64,000 nucleotides of DNA from Arthrobacter sp. OAP107 (GTDB lineage: Bacteria; Actinomycetota; Actinomycetes; Actinomycetales; Micrococcaceae): positions 3,348,001 to 3,412,000 of the forward strand of contig NZ_JBEPOK010000001.1 in assembly GCF_040546765.1 (NCBI RefSeq), read 5' to 3'. The stretch's first letter is position 1. Each line of letters opens with the position of its first letter. A program made the translations under genes and the position numbers. Shown here one piece after another: positions 51,922 through 60,709 of this stretch. A model generated the notes under the pieces. It was not told where the DNA came from, ran no database searches, and was given only the letters and a program-made list of their open reading frames with translations.

Positions 51922-53148
51922 TCAGGAACTGCCGCTCCCCGGCTCGAGCAACCGGGCCGGAAGCACGGACCTGCTGCCGAATTTTTCCGCCACCTTGTCC
52001 AGGGCCTGTTCAGCGGCCCGCCAGTTGTCATCACGCCTGTCCAGGCTCAGCTGAAGGGAGGTCTGGGCGGCCGGTTCCAGCTGCTCCGCGCGTACACCCA
52101 CCAGTCTGACAGTCAGGGGCCGGCTGCCCAGTGACTCCAGCAGCTGGATGACCACGGCATAGATGAGCTGGGCGCTGTCCAGCGGCGTGTGGACCGTACG
52201 GCTTCGGGTCACGGTGGAGAAATCGGCGTACCGCAGCTTGAGCGCCACCGTCCGGGCCACCAGCCCGGACGCGCGGAGCCGCTCGGCGGTGCGGTGGGAA
52301 AGCCGCAGCAGCTCCCGGTGCAGCAGGGCATCGTCCGCCGTGTCCGCCGCGAACGTTTCCTCCGCTCCGATGCTTTTCTCAACCCGCACCGGGGTGACCG
52401 TCCGGCTGTCGAGGCCCCAGGAGAGCCGGTGGACGTGCTCGCCAGTGGCGCCCAGCACCTTCCTGAGCGAGGAGACAGGCGTCGCGGCGACATCCGCCAC
52501 GGTGCGGATTCCCATGCGGGCCAGCACCTCCGCAGTCTTTCCCCCAACACCCCACAGGGCATTGACCGGCAGGCTGTGAAGGTACGGTACAGTCTGCTCC
52601 GGCCGGATGAGCAGCAGGCCGTCCGGCTTGCACCGGGTGGAGGCGATCTTGGCCACGAACTTGCTGGCGGCGATCCCGACGGACGCGGTGATGCCCAGTT
52701 CGCTGGCAACCCTCCGCCGGATCAGCTGTCCGATGTCCAGGGGCGCACCGAGTCTGCGGATGGCGCCCCCCACGTCCAGGAATGCCTCGTCAACACTGAG
52801 TGGCTCAACGAGCTCCGTGATGGACTCGAATATGGCCATCAGCTGGCCGGACACCTCGTAGTACAGCTTGTGTCTGGGCTCGATGATGTTGGCCTGCGGA
52901 CACAGCCGCTGGGCAACGGCCATGGGCATCGCGGATTTCACGCCGAACCTGCGCGCCTCATACGAAGCGGACAGCACCACGGAGCGCTCCGCCGGGAAGC
53001 CCACGATGACCGGACGGCCGCGCAGGGCAGGGCGGTCACGGAGTTCAACCGAGACAAAAAACGCGTCCATGTCGACGTGCATGATGCTCGCCCGCCGAAG
53101 GTCCCGCAACCGCGCTTCCGTCTGCTCTCTGTCTTCGTCCGGCCGCAC
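51922..53148 (-). CDS. dinB: DNA polymerase IV (Y-family)
   Basis: Predicted 408-aa translesion polymerase. The palm motif HVDMDAFFVSVELRD and the catalytic acidic pair in SVDEAFLDV are intact, as are the helix-hairpin-helix (VNALWGVGGKTAEVLARMGI) and the little-finger domain. No beta-clamp peptide is obvious at the very C-terminus (LLEPGSGSS). The GTG start gives an N-terminal tail before the conserved core. No LexA box was found in the 75-bp upstream spacer. Confidence 0.94.
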   Translation of the reverse strand: MRPDEDREQTEARLRDLRRASIMHVDMDAFFVSVELRDRPALRGRPVIVGFPAERSVVLSASYEARRFGVKSAMPMAVAQRLCPQANIIEPRHKLYYEVSGQLMAIFESITELVEPLSVDEAFLDVGGAIRRLGAPLDIGQLIRRRVASELGITASVGIAASKFVAKIASTRCKPDGLLLIRPEQTVPYLHSLPVNALWGVGGKTAEVLARMGIRTVADVAATPVSSLRKVLGATGEHVHRLSWGLDSRTVTPVRVEKSIGAEETFAADTADDALLHRELLRLSHRTAERLRASGLVARTVALKLRYADFSTVTRSRTVHTPLDSAQLIYAVVIQLLESLGSRPLTVRLVGVRAEQLEPAAQTSLQLSLDRRDDNWRAAEQALDKVAEKFGSRSVLPARLLEPGSGSS

Positions 53149-53223
53149 ATCTGCAATCTTATGCCCTGCACCTGACTAAACTGGAGGCTGAATCCGGCAT
53201 CAACACCCAGGAGGACCGCACCT

Positions 53224-53778
53224 GTGAAGGTCATTGGAACGCTCATGCCTGCCCGCATCGGGCTGGTCGCCGCTGGAGTGGCCGTAGTGGCGGCGGCGTC
53301 AGCGTGCACGGCACAGGCACCCGGTTCCGCAACACCCGCGACGGCACCTGCCTCCGCCCCTGCTGCGGCAACCAACACGGCGACCGCCACGGCGTCCGCG
53401 ACCGCAACCGCCAGCCCGAGCGCAACGCCGGGCACATCAGCCACAGTGGGGGCGCTCGTCGCCGGCTTCCCGTCAAAGCTTCTTCCCGTGATGCCAGGGT
53501 CAAAGGTGGTGGCCAGCAGTTTCGACAAGGCGACAACTCCGGCCACCGCCGCACTGGTGGGTTCAACAGCGGCCAAGCCGGCCGCCGTCGTCGCCTATTA
53601 CACCAAGGCCCTGGAGGCACAGGGTTTCAAGGCCGTTCCCGGCAACACGGTGGGCAGCGTTGCGTCCAAGGATTTCGTGCGGGCTGGAAGCGAGACAGTT
53701 AACATCGCAGTCCCGGCAACCGGCGGGGTTTCCACCTTCACCATCGGGGCCAACGTGACGCCCGAGTCGGTCAAGTGA
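53224..53778 (+). CDS. Putative lipoprotein
   Basis: Predicted 184-aa secreted protein with a lipoprotein-type signal peptide (hydrophobic segment GLVAAGVAVVAAAS, then ASAC with Cys as acylation site). A long Ala/Thr/Ser/Pro linker leads to a small C-terminal domain (VVASSFDKATTP, YYTKALEAQGFKAVPG). I do not recognise the family. The lipobox lacks a Leu at -3, so lipidation is likely but not certain. It overlaps the start of the polyprenyl synthase gene. Confidence 0.75.
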   Translation: MKVIGTLMPARIGLVAAGVAVVAAASACTAQAPGSATPATAPASAPAAATNTATATASATATASPSATPGTSATVGALVAGFPSKLLPVMPGSKVVASSFDKATTPATAALVGSTAAKPAAVVAYYTKALEAQGFKAVPGNTVGSVASKDFVRAGSETVNIAVPATGGVSTFTIGANVTPESVK

Positions 53779-54869
53779 TGGTGGCCGAGCAGCTTCGCGT
53801 GGAGCAGGCGGACTTCGTGGCCGCCGTAGCGGGAAAGCTCACAGACTTCCTGACGACCCGGCAGTCAATCATGACGGCAATCTCGCCGGACATCGATCCC
53901 ATCATGGGATCCATCTCCAACCTGGTCACCGGCGGAAAGCGGCTGCGCGCCCTCATGTGCTACTGGGGATGGCGTGGAGCCGGCGGCCCTGCCTCCGCCG
54001 AGGACATCGTCACGGCCGGCGCGGCGCTTGAGCTGTTCCAGGCTGCCGCCCTGATCCACGACGACATCATCGACCGGTCGGACACCCGCAGGGGCGGGCC
54101 CAGCGTGCACCGCCGGTTCAGCCAGCTCCATGAGTCCCAGGGCTGGGCCCTGGACAGCGAACGCTTCGGCCACGCGGCTGCCATTCTCGCCGGCGACCTC
54201 TGCCTGTCCTTCAGTGAGGAAGCCTTCACCGACATCGGCGAAACGGCGGCCTCAGGAAGCAGGGCACGGCTGATCTTTAACCTGATGCGCTCGGAGGTCA
54301 TGGCCGGGCAGTACCTGGACATCCTCGAAGAGGTGGCCGGGCCGGTGCGCGACCGCGCCGGGGCCGTCAGCCGCGCCCAGTCGATCATCCGCTTCAAGTC
54401 GGCCAAGTACTCGACGGAGCATCCGCTCGCCCTGGGCGGGGCGCTCGGCGGTGCCTCAGACGAACTGCTCAGGGGCTACTCCGCCTTCGCGCTCCCCCTG
54501 GGCGAGGCTTTCCAGCTTCGCGACGACGTGCTGGGCGTCTTCGGCGACCCGGTCACCACCGGCAAGCCCGCGGGAGACGATCTCCGGGAGGGCAAGCGGA
54601 CCGTCCTCGTGGCCTTTGCCCTGGACATGGCCACTCCCAAGGAATCCGCGTTCATCGACTCAAAGCTCGGCAGCCCCGACCTGGGCGAGGACGACGTGGC
54701 CGAGATCCGCCGGATCATTGCCGACTGCGGGGCACTGCAGGCCACGGAAGTGCTGATCGGGGAGTTTGGTGATGCGGCGTACGCGGCACTCGAGCTGCTG
54801 CCGCTGGAAGACCTCCCCAAAACCGCGCTGCGCCGGCTTGCTGAGGCGACAGTGAGCCGGGCCGCCTAA
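53778..54869 (+). CDS. Polyprenyl diphosphate synthase (IdsA/GrcC family)
   Basis: Predicted 363-aa trans-prenyltransferase that elongates isoprenoid diphosphates. The first Asp-rich motif is LIHDDIIDRSDTRRG and the second FQLRDDVLGVFGD, both intact; GGKRLRALM is also present. The small-residue context before the first motif cannot fix product length (C15-C20 is plausible). The ATG at 53778 shares a base with the TGA of the lipoprotein gene; an in-frame GTG at 53775 is also possible. In M. tuberculosis idsA2 sits near Rv2175c and pknL, as here. Confidence 0.9.
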   Translation: MVAEQLRVEQADFVAAVAGKLTDFLTTRQSIMTAISPDIDPIMGSISNLVTGGKRLRALMCYWGWRGAGGPASAEDIVTAGAALELFQAAALIHDDIIDRSDTRRGGPSVHRRFSQLHESQGWALDSERFGHAAAILAGDLCLSFSEEAFTDIGETAASGSRARLIFNLMRSEVMAGQYLDILEEVAGPVRDRAGAVSRAQSIIRFKSAKYSTEHPLALGGALGGASDELLRGYSAFALPLGEAFQLRDDVLGVFGDPVTTGKPAGDDLREGKRTVLVAFALDMATPKESAFIDSKLGSPDLGEDDVAEIRRIIADCGALQATEVLIGEFGDAAYAALELLPLEDLPKTALRRLAEATVSRAA

Positions 54870-54890
54870 TCGGCTGGCCCGGCCCGTTTT
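54857..54890 (+). terminator. Terminator spanning the polyprenyl synthase stop
   Basis: A CCGGGCC/GGCCCGG hairpin encloses the TAA stop codon and is followed by cccgTTTT. Confidence 0.6.
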
Positions 54891-54940
54891 GCCGGGTTGG
54901 TTGGTTACCAGGCTGGGTTCGTATTACCAGGCGGGGTGAT

Positions 54941-55294
54941 TTACCAAGCCAGCAACTGCGCCCGACGGCGGATTTCGGTCTTGCGGCCGTCGCGGAGCGC
55001 ATCAATAGGGCGCCCGCGCAGTGAATCGTCAGGCGTGAAGAGCCAGACGATAAGCTCTTCGTCCGAGAAGCCTGCGTCTGCCAGCACCACAATCGTGCCC
55101 TTGAGGCTGTCCACAACGTGGCCGTCCTGGATGAAGGCCGCGGGCACCGAACGGATCCGGCGCTCGCCAATCCGCAGGGCTGCCAGCGCCCGCTCGTCTA
55201 GGAGCCCGTGGACTTTGGTAATGGACACATCCAGCAACTGGGCGACGTCGGGCAAGGGCAGCCAGTCGCCTACGAGGGTTTCTACAGTACTCAC
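54941..55294 (-). CDS. Rv2175c-type DNA-binding protein
   Basis: Predicted 117-aa protein with an N-terminal winged-helix-like region (LPLPDVAQLLDVSITKVHGLLDER) and a C-terminal segment LVWLFTPDDSLRGRPIDALRDGRKTEIRRRAQ. It matches the small actinobacterial DNA-binding protein Rv2175c, which in M. tuberculosis is encoded next to pknL and is phosphorylated by PknL near its N-terminus. Thr3 and Thr6 here are candidate sites. The GTG start at 55294 is close to a divergent LysM gene. Confidence 0.85.
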   Translation of the reverse strand: MSTVETLVGDWLPLPDVAQLLDVSITKVHGLLDERALAALRIGERRIRSVPAAFIQDGHVVDSLKGTIVVLADAGFSDEELIVWLFTPDDSLRGRPIDALRDGRKTEIRRRAQLLAW

Positions 55295-55544
55295 GGGTCA
55301 AGGTTGCCACGGCGGGCGCCTGCGAGCCTAGTCGAAACAGGGCGCGTGCGCTCACGCTCCGTTTTCGGGCGCGACACTCCCAGCCGGACAGATTTTCCGG
55401 CTCAAATCCAATTCTTGTGCTAACCGGGAAATCGTGAGAGATTCACATAGATAACATTCGCAACACGATTAACTTCAGTAACATTGGTATCACGAGCAAC
55501 TGGCATGACCGACAGCATTCGCCGCTGAGAAGAGGATCTTTCCC

Positions 55545-56864
55545 ATGACGACGACCCGCTCCACCAAGCAGCCACCCCGGCCGGGCCTGCCCCTGATCGC
55601 GGCCACGACGGCCACGCTCCCTGCCGTCATGCTTTCCTCCCTTGCGGTCGCCCAGCCTGCCGCGGCCGATACCCAGCCCAAAACCGTTCCCGCGACCCTC
55701 GCCGCTGCCATCGAGGCCCAGGCAGCAGCAGTCAAGGCGGGCATCATCCCGGCGGCCTCCGTGCCGGCCGCGATCCCGGCGGGGCTTCAGCCCACCCGCG
55801 TCACTCCGACGGCCCACACTGTGGTCCGCGGGGACACGGTCAGCGGCATCGCCGGCCGGTACGGGCTGAGCACCACTGCCGTGCTGAAGCTCAACAACCT
55901 GAAGTCGAACTCCGTGATCTACCCGGGGCAGCGGATCAAGCTGAAGACCGCCTCGGCTCCGGCCGCCCGGACCACTGCGGCGCCCGCCGCGACCGCTGCA
56001 CGAACCTACACGGTCAAGTCAGGCGACACGCTGGGCGGCATCGCCGGGCGGCACGGCGTCAGGCTCTCCCAGGTGCTCAGCTGGAACGGGCTGAAGGTCA
56101 CCAGCATCATCTACCCGGGCCAGAAAATCCGCCTGGGCGCCGGCACCGCTGTTGCAGCGGCTCCAGCCAAGACGGCAGCACCGGCCGCCACCCGCTCAGC
56201 CTCCTACGTCATCAAGTCAGGCGACACGTTGTCCGGCATCGCAGCAAGGCACGGCGTCAGGCTCGCGGACATCCTGTCGGCGAACCGGCTGAACGTCACC
56301 AGCATCATCTACCCGGGCCAGAACCTCGCCATCCCCGGGAAGGCCAGCGCCGTCCAGCCGGCATCCAGCGTCACGCCGCTCGTGCCCAGCTCCTTCCTCG
56401 GCTACACCTACCCGGCAGCCGTGGTCAGCTCGGCCAACAAGAACAAGGCCCTGCTCAACGCCTCGCCGGTTCCCTCGCTCGCCCAGATGCAGTCCATCGT
56501 GGCCGACACGGCACGGCGGATGGGCGTCGATCCGGCACTGGCGCAGGCCTTCGCGTACCAGGAATCCGGGTTCAACCAGCGTGCGGTGTCACCGGCCAAC
56601 GCCATCGGCACCATGCAGGTCATCCCTTCCTCCGGCGAATGGGCATCCGACCTCGTGGGCCGGAAGCTGAACCTGCTTGACCCGTACGACAACGCCACCG
56701 CAGGAATCGCGATCATCCGCCAGCTGATCCGGACCAGCAAGAACCTGGACTACGCCATCGCCGGCTACTACCAGGGCCAGTACTCGGTCAACAAGCACGG
56801 CATGTACACAGACACCAAGCACTACGTCGCAGCCATCAAGGCACACCGCAAGGCCTTCAGCTGA
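55545..56864 (+). CDS. LysM-repeat lytic transglycosylase-like cell-wall protein
   Basis: Predicted 439-aa secreted protein: signal-like N-terminus (ATTATLPAVMLSSLAVAQPAAA), three LysM peptidoglycan-binding repeats (about residues 90-134, 152-198, 220-264) separated by Ala/Pro linkers, and a C-terminal SLT-type lytic transglycosylase domain with the catalytic Glu in AYQESGFNQ (about residue 340). It probably cleaves or remodels peptidoglycan outside the membrane. The spacer upstream (about 250 bp) has an AT-rich segment near 55440-55500 and no riboswitch I recognise. Confidence 0.92.
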   Translation: MTTTRSTKQPPRPGLPLIAATTATLPAVMLSSLAVAQPAAADTQPKTVPATLAAAIEAQAAAVKAGIIPAASVPAAIPAGLQPTRVTPTAHTVVRGDTVSGIAGRYGLSTTAVLKLNNLKSNSVIYPGQRIKLKTASAPAARTTAAPAATAARTYTVKSGDTLGGIAGRHGVRLSQVLSWNGLKVTSIIYPGQKIRLGAGTAVAAAPAKTAAPAATRSASYVIKSGDTLSGIAARHGVRLADILSANRLNVTSIIYPGQNLAIPGKASAVQPASSVTPLVPSSFLGYTYPAAVVSSANKNKALLNASPVPSLAQMQSIVADTARRMGVDPALAQAFAYQESGFNQRAVSPANAIGTMQVIPSSGEWASDLVGRKLNLLDPYDNATAGIAIIRQLIRTSKNLDYAIAGYYQGQYSVNKHGMYTDTKHYVAAIKAHRKAFS

Positions 56865-56918
56865 GCTCCTCAACTGCAGCCGGCGCCGGGAGACCCTGGC
56901 CCCTGGGAGCATAACGAT

Positions 56919-56953
56919 ACGGGTCCGGATCGCATGTTGATTCGGACCCGTTT
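56919..56953 (+). terminator. Terminator between the LysM gene and the PASTA kinase
   Basis: A 9-bp stem (ACGGGTCCG/CGGACCCGT) with a loop of about 15 nt, followed by TTTCC. Its right arm lies just upstream of the kinase -10. Confidence 0.7.
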
Positions 56954-56965
56954 CCGTGCAGCACT

Positions 56966-56971
56966 TAGTAT
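56966..56971 (+). promoter_or_regulatory. -10 element of a leaderless kinase promoter
   Basis: TAGTAT lies exactly 6 nt before the GTG at 56978, with no Shine-Dalgarno; a leaderless transcript is inferred. Confidence 0.5.
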
Positions 56972-56977
56972 CGAAGA

Positions 56978-59143
56978 GTGCAGGAAAACGCTTTAGGCAG
57001 TCTCGTCGGGTCGCTGGTGGACAACCGCTACCACGTGAAGTCCAGATTGGCGCGGGGCGGGATGTCCACCGTCTATGTGGCCACGGACCAGCGGCTGGAC
57101 CGTGATGTCGCCCTGAAAGTCCTGCATCCGCACCTTGTCAACGACGGCAACTTCCTCGACCGCCTGGCCCGCGAAGCACGGGCAGCCGCGAAGCTCTCAC
57201 ACCCGCATGTGGTGGGCGTCCTCGACCAGGGGCACGACGGAGACACCGCCTACCTCGTGATGGAGTACATCAGGGGGCATACCCTCCGCGATGTGATCAA
57301 CAGCAAGGGCGCCTTGTCCCCCCGGCTCGCCCTGGCACTCATCGATCCGGTGGTGGAAGGCCTGGGGGCCGCCCATGCCGCCGGGCTCATCCACCGCGAC
57401 GTCAAGCCGGAGAACGTCCTGATCGCCGACGACGGCAGGATCAAGATCGGCGATTTCGGCCTTGCGCGGGCCGTGACGACGTCAACCAGCACAGGCGCCC
57501 TGATCGGCACCGTGGCATATCTCTCCCCCGAACTGGTCCTCGGCAAGCCGGCCGACGCGCGAAGCGACATCTACTCCACCGGCATCATGCTGTTCGAGAT
57601 GCTCACGGGCCGCCAGCCGTTCGACGGCGAAGTCCCCATCCAGGTGGCCTACCAGCACGTGAACTCCGCCGTGGGTGCTCCCTCAGGCCTGGTTCCGGGG
57701 CTCGCCGGGGAAGTGGACGAACTCGTGCAGTGGTGCACCGCCAGCGACCCCGAGCAGCGGCCGGTGGACGGCAACGCCCTGCTGGCGGAACTCCGCCATA
57801 TCCGGACCAACCTCACCGACGCCGAACTGGATCTGCAGCCCCCGGCAGCGGTGCAGGCGGCTGCGGCGGCCGGCACGGCTCCCGACGCCGGTCCGCGCGG
57901 CATGAGCGCGCCACCTGCCCCTGCCCGGAAGCCGTCCGGCATGCAGGGAAACCCGGCCGGCCAGGAAAACCAGGCAAACCACACGGAGCTGCTGGCGCCC
58001 ATTCACGGCGATAATGCCGGACCGGCACGCCCGACCGAAGTCATTTCACGCACCAGCAACCCGACCACCGTGTTTTCCGCGCCCGCCGCATCGAACCCCA
58101 GGCCGGTCCTGCCTCCCTACAGATTCGATGACGATGACAGGGAGGCTGCCCCGCTCCCTTTGAGCAAGCGGGAGCAGCGGAAGCTGGACCGCCACGAACA
58201 GAGGGAACGGTCGCGCGCCGCTGCCACTCCCGTCCGCGCGCTCCGGGAGGGGAATTCCCGGCGGCGGGGGGCGCTCTGGATTGTGGTCCTCGTGATCCTC
58301 GCGCTGCTGGCCACGGGGGCGGGGTGGTTCTTCGGCATGGGACCCGGTTCCCCCGGCACCGTGCCGGCAGTGGCGAACCGGACCGTGGCGGAGGCGCAGC
58401 AGCTGCTCCGTGACGCAGGTTTCCAGTCCAGCACGCGGGACGTGTTCGACGACGACGTGAAGGCAGGGCTCGTGGTGGGATCGGAGCCGGACGCCGGTAC
58501 GGAAATCCGCAAATTCCAGCAGGTCTCGCTGTTCGTGTCCAAGGGACCGCAGCTGTTTCCCCTGCCGCAACTGACCGGCAAGACGCTCGATGCGTCCAAG
58601 GAAGCACTTAACGGCGCCGGGATGGCGCTGGGCAAGGTCACCGAAAAGTTCGACGAGGAAGTGCCGGCCGGCACGGTGCTTGGCCAGGCTCCGGCGTCGG
58701 GGACGCCCGTAAGGCATGGCACCCCGGTTAGCCTCACCGTTTCGAAAGGCCCGCAGCCCATCCCGGTGCCGGACGTGCGCGGGCAGGACCAGGACGCGGC
58801 CTTCCGTGCCATCGAAGCCGCCGGCTTGAAAGCCGTGTTCGCCGAAGAAACGGTGCACGACAAGGACGTTCCGAAGGGCGCCGTGGTCAGCCAGGAGCCT
58901 GCTTCGGGAACGCTGACCAGGGGCCAAACCGTCACCCTGACGATTTCCGAGGGTCCCAAGCTCGTCAAGGTGCCCAATTACATCGGCAAGCAGGCCCGCG
59001 AGGCCCGCGAAGCCCTTGAGAAGCGCGGGTTCCAAGTCCGCGTCAATGAAATCCTCGGCGGCTTCTTCGGCACGGTGCGGGACCAGGATCCCGTGGATAC
59101 CGAGGTGCCCGAAGGCTCGGTCGTCACTCTCACCGTGGTGTAG
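56978..59143 (+). CDS. pknL: PASTA-domain serine/threonine kinase (PknL-like)
   Basis: Predicted 721-aa Hanks-type membrane kinase. The cytoplasmic kinase domain (about 1-280) has LARGGMSTVYVA, catalytic HRDVKPENVL and GDFGLARA. A Pro/Ala-rich linker, one membrane helix (about 430-452) and four extracellular PASTA domains (about 458-721) follow. Its neighbours (Rv2175c-type gene, polyprenyl synthase, DAHP synthase) match the M. tuberculosis pknL region, although that PknL lacks PASTA repeats. The PASTA part suggests sensing of muropeptides or lipid II. Confidence 0.93.
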   Translation: MQENALGSLVGSLVDNRYHVKSRLARGGMSTVYVATDQRLDRDVALKVLHPHLVNDGNFLDRLAREARAAAKLSHPHVVGVLDQGHDGDTAYLVMEYIRGHTLRDVINSKGALSPRLALALIDPVVEGLGAAHAAGLIHRDVKPENVLIADDGRIKIGDFGLARAVTTSTSTGALIGTVAYLSPELVLGKPADARSDIYSTGIMLFEMLTGRQPFDGEVPIQVAYQHVNSAVGAPSGLVPGLAGEVDELVQWCTASDPEQRPVDGNALLAELRHIRTNLTDAELDLQPPAAVQAAAAAGTAPDAGPRGMSAPPAPARKPSGMQGNPAGQENQANHTELLAPIHGDNAGPARPTEVISRTSNPTTVFSAPAASNPRPVLPPYRFDDDDREAAPLPLSKREQRKLDRHEQRERSRAAATPVRALREGNSRRRGALWIVVLVILALLATGAGWFFGMGPGSPGTVPAVANRTVAEAQQLLRDAGFQSSTRDVFDDDVKAGLVVGSEPDAGTEIRKFQQVSLFVSKGPQLFPLPQLTGKTLDASKEALNGAGMALGKVTEKFDEEVPAGTVLGQAPASGTPVRHGTPVSLTVSKGPQPIPVPDVRGQDQDAAFRAIEAAGLKAVFAEETVHDKDVPKGAVVSQEPASGTLTRGQTVTLTISEGPKLVKVPNYIGKQAREAREALEKRGFQVRVNEILGGFFGTVRDQDPVDTEVPEGSVVTLTVV

Positions 59144-59157
59144 CCCGGACGACAACA

Positions 59158-59197
59158 AAAGACCGGTGCCGGAGAATCCCCGGCGCCGGTCTTTCTT
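59158..59197. terminator. Bidirectional terminator between the PASTA kinase and aroG
   Basis: A 15-bp stem (AAAGACCGGTGCCGG with CCGGCGCCGGTCTTT) with a loop of about 7 nt and flanking A and T tracts; it separates converging genes. Confidence 0.82.
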
Positions 59198-59225
59198 TGC
59201 GCAGTCAGGTGAGCAGCAGCACCGC

Positions 59226-60617
59226 TTACCTGCGGGTGAGCGCGCCCGCCACGAGGAACGCCATCTCCAGCGACTGCATGTGGTTCAGGCGGGGGTCGCA
59301 GACCGACTCGTAGCGGTCAAGGAAGGCTTCCTGGTCGATGGGGTCGGCGCCGCCGAGGCACTCGGCCACGTCGTCCCCGGTCATCTCGACGTGCAGGCCA
59401 CCCGGAACCGTCCCCAGGCTGTGGTGCACTTCGAAGAACCCGCGCACCTCGTCGATGACGTCGTCGAAATTCCGGGTCTTGTACCCGTTGGGTGAGGTTA
59501 CGGTGTTGCCGTGCATCGGGTCTGTGACCCACAGGACCTGGGCACCGGAGGCGGTGACCTTCTCAACGAGCGACGGGAGCTTCTCGCGGATGTTGCCGGC
59601 ACCCATGCGGGTGATGAACGTGAGCCGGCCGGGCTCGCGGTTGGGATCCAGCTTGTCGATGAGGCGCAGGGCGTCGTCACCGGACGTGGACGGGCCCAGC
59701 TTGACGCCGATCGGGTTACGGACCCGGGACAGGTAGTCCACGTGGGCGTGGTCCAGCTCGCGGGTACGCTCGCCGATCCACAGGAAGTGGCCCGAGGTGC
59801 CGTAGGGCAGGCCGGTGCGGGAGTCGATGCGGGTCAGGGCACGCTCGTAGTCGAGCAGGAGGGCCTCGTGGCTGGCGAAGAATTCGACCCGTTTGAGGGC
59901 TTCGAAGTCGGCGCCGCAGGATGCCATGAACTTGATGGCGCGGTCGATGTCGCGCGCGAGGGACTCGTAGCGGGCGTGGGCCGGGTTCTCGGTGAAGCCC
60001 TTGTTCCAGGTGTGGACCAGGCGGAGATCCGCAAAGCCGCCCTGGGTGAAGGCGCGGATGAGGTTCAGCGTGGAAGCGGAGGTGTGGTAGGCGCGCAGCA
60101 TGCGGCTGGCGTCGTGGGCGCGCGACTCGGGGGTGAAGTCGTAGCCGTTCACGATGTCGCCGCGGTAGGCCGGCAGCGTCACGCCGTCACGGGTTTCGTC
60201 GTTGGAGGAGCGCGGCTTGGCGAACTGGCCGGCCATGCGCCCCATCTTGATGACGGGCATCGCGGCACCGTAGGTGAGGACCACCGCCATCTGCAGGATC
60301 GTCTTCACACGTGCACTGATCTTGTCCGCCGTGGCGCCCTCAAAGGTCTCGGCGCAGTCACCGCCCTGCAGGAGGAAGGCCTTGCCCTGGGCTGCGGCGG
60401 CGAGACGCTCACGCAGGATGTCCACCTCGCCCGCGAAAACCAGCGGCGGGAGGGCCGACAGTTCTTTGACGGATGCGTTGAAGACTTCGGAGTCCTGCCA
60501 GCTCGGCTGCTGCGAGATGGGAAGGTCCCGCCAGTTGTCGAGTCCCGGATAGTTGGCAGCACCGCTCTGTGAAGTGCTGGTCAGGGAAGAGGCAGGTTTT
60601 GCAGATAGCTCAGTCAC
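59226..60617 (-). CDS. aroG: Class II 3-deoxy-7-phosphoheptulonate synthase
   Basis: Predicted 463-aa class II DAHP synthase, the entry step of the shikimate pathway (PEP + erythrose-4-phosphate). Recognisable class II segments are LQGGDCAETFEG, MGRMAGQFAKPRS, TSGHFLWIGERTR and GGLHVEMTGDDVAEC. The length matches actinobacterial enzymes. Its location beside pknL resembles Rv2178c. There is no other aro gene in the window. Confidence 0.95.
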   Translation of the reverse strand: MTELSAKPASSLTSTSQSGAANYPGLDNWRDLPISQQPSWQDSEVFNASVKELSALPPLVFAGEVDILRERLAAAAQGKAFLLQGGDCAETFEGATADKISARVKTILQMAVVLTYGAAMPVIKMGRMAGQFAKPRSSNDETRDGVTLPAYRGDIVNGYDFTPESRAHDASRMLRAYHTSASTLNLIRAFTQGGFADLRLVHTWNKGFTENPAHARYESLARDIDRAIKFMASCGADFEALKRVEFFASHEALLLDYERALTRIDSRTGLPYGTSGHFLWIGERTRELDHAHVDYLSRVRNPIGVKLGPSTSGDDALRLIDKLDPNREPGRLTFITRMGAGNIREKLPSLVEKVTASGAQVLWVTDPMHGNTVTSPNGYKTRNFDDVIDEVRGFFEVHHSLGTVPGGLHVEMTGDDVAECLGGADPIDQEAFLDRYESVCDPRLNHMQSLEMAFLVAGALTRR

Positions 60618-60709
60618 ACTACTAAGAGTAGATGGCCGGACGGGATTCGGGACACCCGGACTGTCATCCGCCCGGCCGCGCCGTCACAGATGCGGGCCAG
60701 CACGGGCGC

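Noticed and set aside
53149..53223. LexA/SOS box before dinB
   Set aside because: No CGAAC-n4-GTTCG-like palindrome in the short spacer.
55295..55544. c-di-AMP (ydaO-type) riboswitch before the LysM gene
   Set aside because: Such riboswitches are common before actinobacterial cell-wall lytic genes, but I could not find the conserved core in this spacer.
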